Below are positions 6,016 to 6,950 of a stretch of 6,950 nucleotides of DNA, piece by piece (position 1 is the first letter of the stretch; each line of letters opens with the position of its first letter). The notes under the pieces are model-generated. The model did not search any database, was not told where the DNA came from, and saw only the letters and a program-made list of their open reading frames with translations. This DNA is from Rhizobiaceae bacterium (GTDB lineage Bacteria > Pseudomonadota > Alphaproteobacteria > Rhizobiales > Rhizobiaceae). The position numbers and the translations under genes were made by a program. The stretch spans positions 1 through 6,950 of the forward strand of contig SCRB01000742.1 of assembly GCA_004299545.1 (NCBI GenBank), in the 5' to 3' direction.

Positions 6016-6561
6016 TCAATCGGCGGCGGCACGCCACACGAAGCGGCCGTCGCCGGCCTCGTCGGTCCACAAGGGGACCGCGCGGGCGACGATCGCGGTG
6101 GTGGGAAGCGGGCCGAAATAGCGCCCGTCCAGGCTGTCCGGGACGGTCGGGTTCATGAGGAAGACTTCGCCAGGGCGGAGCGTGTGGCAGCCGCTCCAGC
6201 GGGGGAGCGGGCGGCCGAGGTGATCGCGTTCACGTGCCGCGCCGACGGTGATGTGATCGACCGTGATGGCGTCGCCTGCGCGGCACACCATCTGCCCGGG
6301 CAGCGCTATCACATGCTTCAGCAGCGGCACGCCCTTGGGCAGGAAGCCACCATCAGCGAGATAGCTGGCGATCGGTTCGGGTGCCCGCACGGCGACCAGT
6401 TCGAGCACGTGGAGCTGTCCGGCCGGACGGAGCGCATAAAGCCCGGTCGGCGTGCTCGCCGTGGCGTTCCAGATCAGGCGAGGCACCGGATGGACGAAGG
6501 CCAAGCCGACGAAGACAAGCATGGCGAAATACGTCGTCATGACGTAGCCGAAGCGGGTCAT
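6016..6561 (-). CDS. traF: TraF-like conjugal transfer peptidase, signal peptidase S26 family
   Basis: This 181-residue membrane-anchored serine protease resembles TraF of IncP plasmids, which matures and cyclises the pilin TrbC. One N-terminal membrane segment spans about residues 8-26. The predicted catalytic serine is S36 in NATASTPTGLY, and the general-base lysine is K82 in LLKHVIALPGQ, which carries the usual signal-peptidase KHVIALPG motif. The C-terminal GEVFLMNPTVPDSLDGRYFGPL (about 131-152) corresponds to the conserved final box of the S26 fold. The ATG at 6561 overlaps the DUF2840 stop as ATGA, and AGGAG lies nine bases upstream (minus strand, 6575-6571); a second in-frame ATG at 6540 would remove the first seven residues. 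Its pilin substrate is not in this window, so the substrate assignment is inferred from the family. Confidence 0.93.
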   Translation of the reverse strand: MTRFGYVMTTYFAMLVFVGLAFVHPVPRLIWNATASTPTGLYALRPAGQLHVLELVAVRAPEPIASYLADGGFLPKGVPLLKHVIALPGQMVCRAGDAITVDHITVGAARERDHLGRPLPRWSGCHTLRPGEVFLMNPTVPDSLDGRYFGPLPTTAIVARAVPLWTDEAGDGRFVWRAAAD

Positions 6562-6950
6562 AGCGTGACGCTCCTGCGCTTGAGCCAGGCGGCGTGCTGA
6601 TCGCGCGTGTAGGGGCGCGGCTCATGGCCGGCGGCGAGACGGTTGTGGAGGTGGCGCCAGTATTCCGGCGCGGCGTCGGCGGGATCGATGTCGAGCGCCT
6701 CGACGGCGTCGATCGCCTGCAGCACGCGCTCGACCTTCGGCCAGCTATCGACGCGCAGCAGGATTTCCCCACCCGGGCGCACGAAGGGCAGCGTCTGGAA
6801 ACGTGCGCCCGGCTCGACGGCCCGCACGATGTCCATGCGCGAGACGACGGTGCCGAAGTCGTTCGACGCCCAGCGCACGAACGCGAAGATGCTGCCTGGC
6901 TTGAAGCTCGAGATGCTGCGGCGGCGATCGAGGATCTTCTCCTCGGCACG
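6558..6950 (-). CDS. DUF2840 family protein, 5' end beyond the window
   Basis: The visible 130 codons run from the right edge without a start codon to a TGA at 6558-6560. The frame opens RAEEKILDRRRSISSFKPGS and continues through FAFVRWASNDFGTVVSRMDIVRA, PFVRPGGEILLRVDSWPKVERVLQAIDAVEALDIDP and GHEPRPYTRDQHAAWLKRR, which I recognise as DUF2840. Relatives are about 150-170 residues, so roughly 20-40 N-terminal residues are missing. An internal GTG at 6878 is part of the conserved segment, not the start. The function is unknown; no signal peptide or membrane segment is seen. It is translationally coupled to traF by an ATGA overlap. In related elements parA and a replication initiator often lie further upstream. 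Confidence 0.9.
   Translation of the reverse strand, partial: RAEEKILDRRRSISSFKPGSIFAFVRWASNDFGTVVSRMDIVRAVEPGARFQTLPFVRPGGEILLRVDSWPKVERVLQAIDAVEALDIDPADAAPEYWRHLHNRLAAGHEPRPYTRDQHAAWLKRRSVTL

Noticed and set aside
1..6950. CRISPR array, tRNA, rRNA, insertion-sequence transposase or defence system
   Set aside because: No regularly spaced long repeats, no tRNA-like or rRNA sequence, and no transposase or defence-type protein was seen in the frames.

Overview
The window is the DNA-processing and mobilization segment of a conjugative element (integrative conjugative element or plasmid) from a high-GC bacterium, most probably an alphaproteobacterium such as a sphingomonad or a rhizobial relative. 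The taxon call rests on GC-rich codon use and on the gene set DUF2840, TraF-type S26 peptidase, DUF736, lytic transglycosylase, VirD2-like relaxase with DUF3363, TraG and a CopG-type protein. I recognise this set from family knowledge; no database search was possible.

All seven supported genes are on the minus strand, so transcription runs from right to left. From the right edge: a 5'-truncated DUF2840 gene (6558-6950), a TraF-like signal peptidase coupled to it by an ATGA overlap (6016-6561), DUF736 (5645-5980) and a secreted lytic transglycosylase (4924-5640). A 372-base gap without a gene follows (4552-4923). Beyond it come the relaxase (2812-4551), the coupling ATPase TraG/VirD4 (788-2770) and a ribbon-helix-helix CopG-like protein (346-780). 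The last 345 bases at the left edge hold no recognisable gene.

The relaxase would nick and lead the transferred strand, and TraG would hand the relaxosome to a type IV secretion channel. The transglycosylase would open the peptidoglycan, and TraF would process pilin or other exported transfer proteins. The CopG-like protein is a plausible relaxosome accessory protein or regulator. DUF736 and DUF2840 have no known function but belong to the same conserved block. The channel (trb) genes, which I would expect to start right after the CopG-like gene, do not begin inside the window.

The most interesting part is the gap next to the relaxase start. It contains four copies of a 9-base hairpin-forming motif (GCACMTTGC or its complement), a 15-base imperfect inverted repeat, A-tracts, a perfect four-copy GCCCTC repeat and a TATCTGGCCC sequence resembling IncP/MOBP nick regions. 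I interpret it as a candidate origin of transfer combined with an autoregulatory region. The rest is a known type of mobile-element module.
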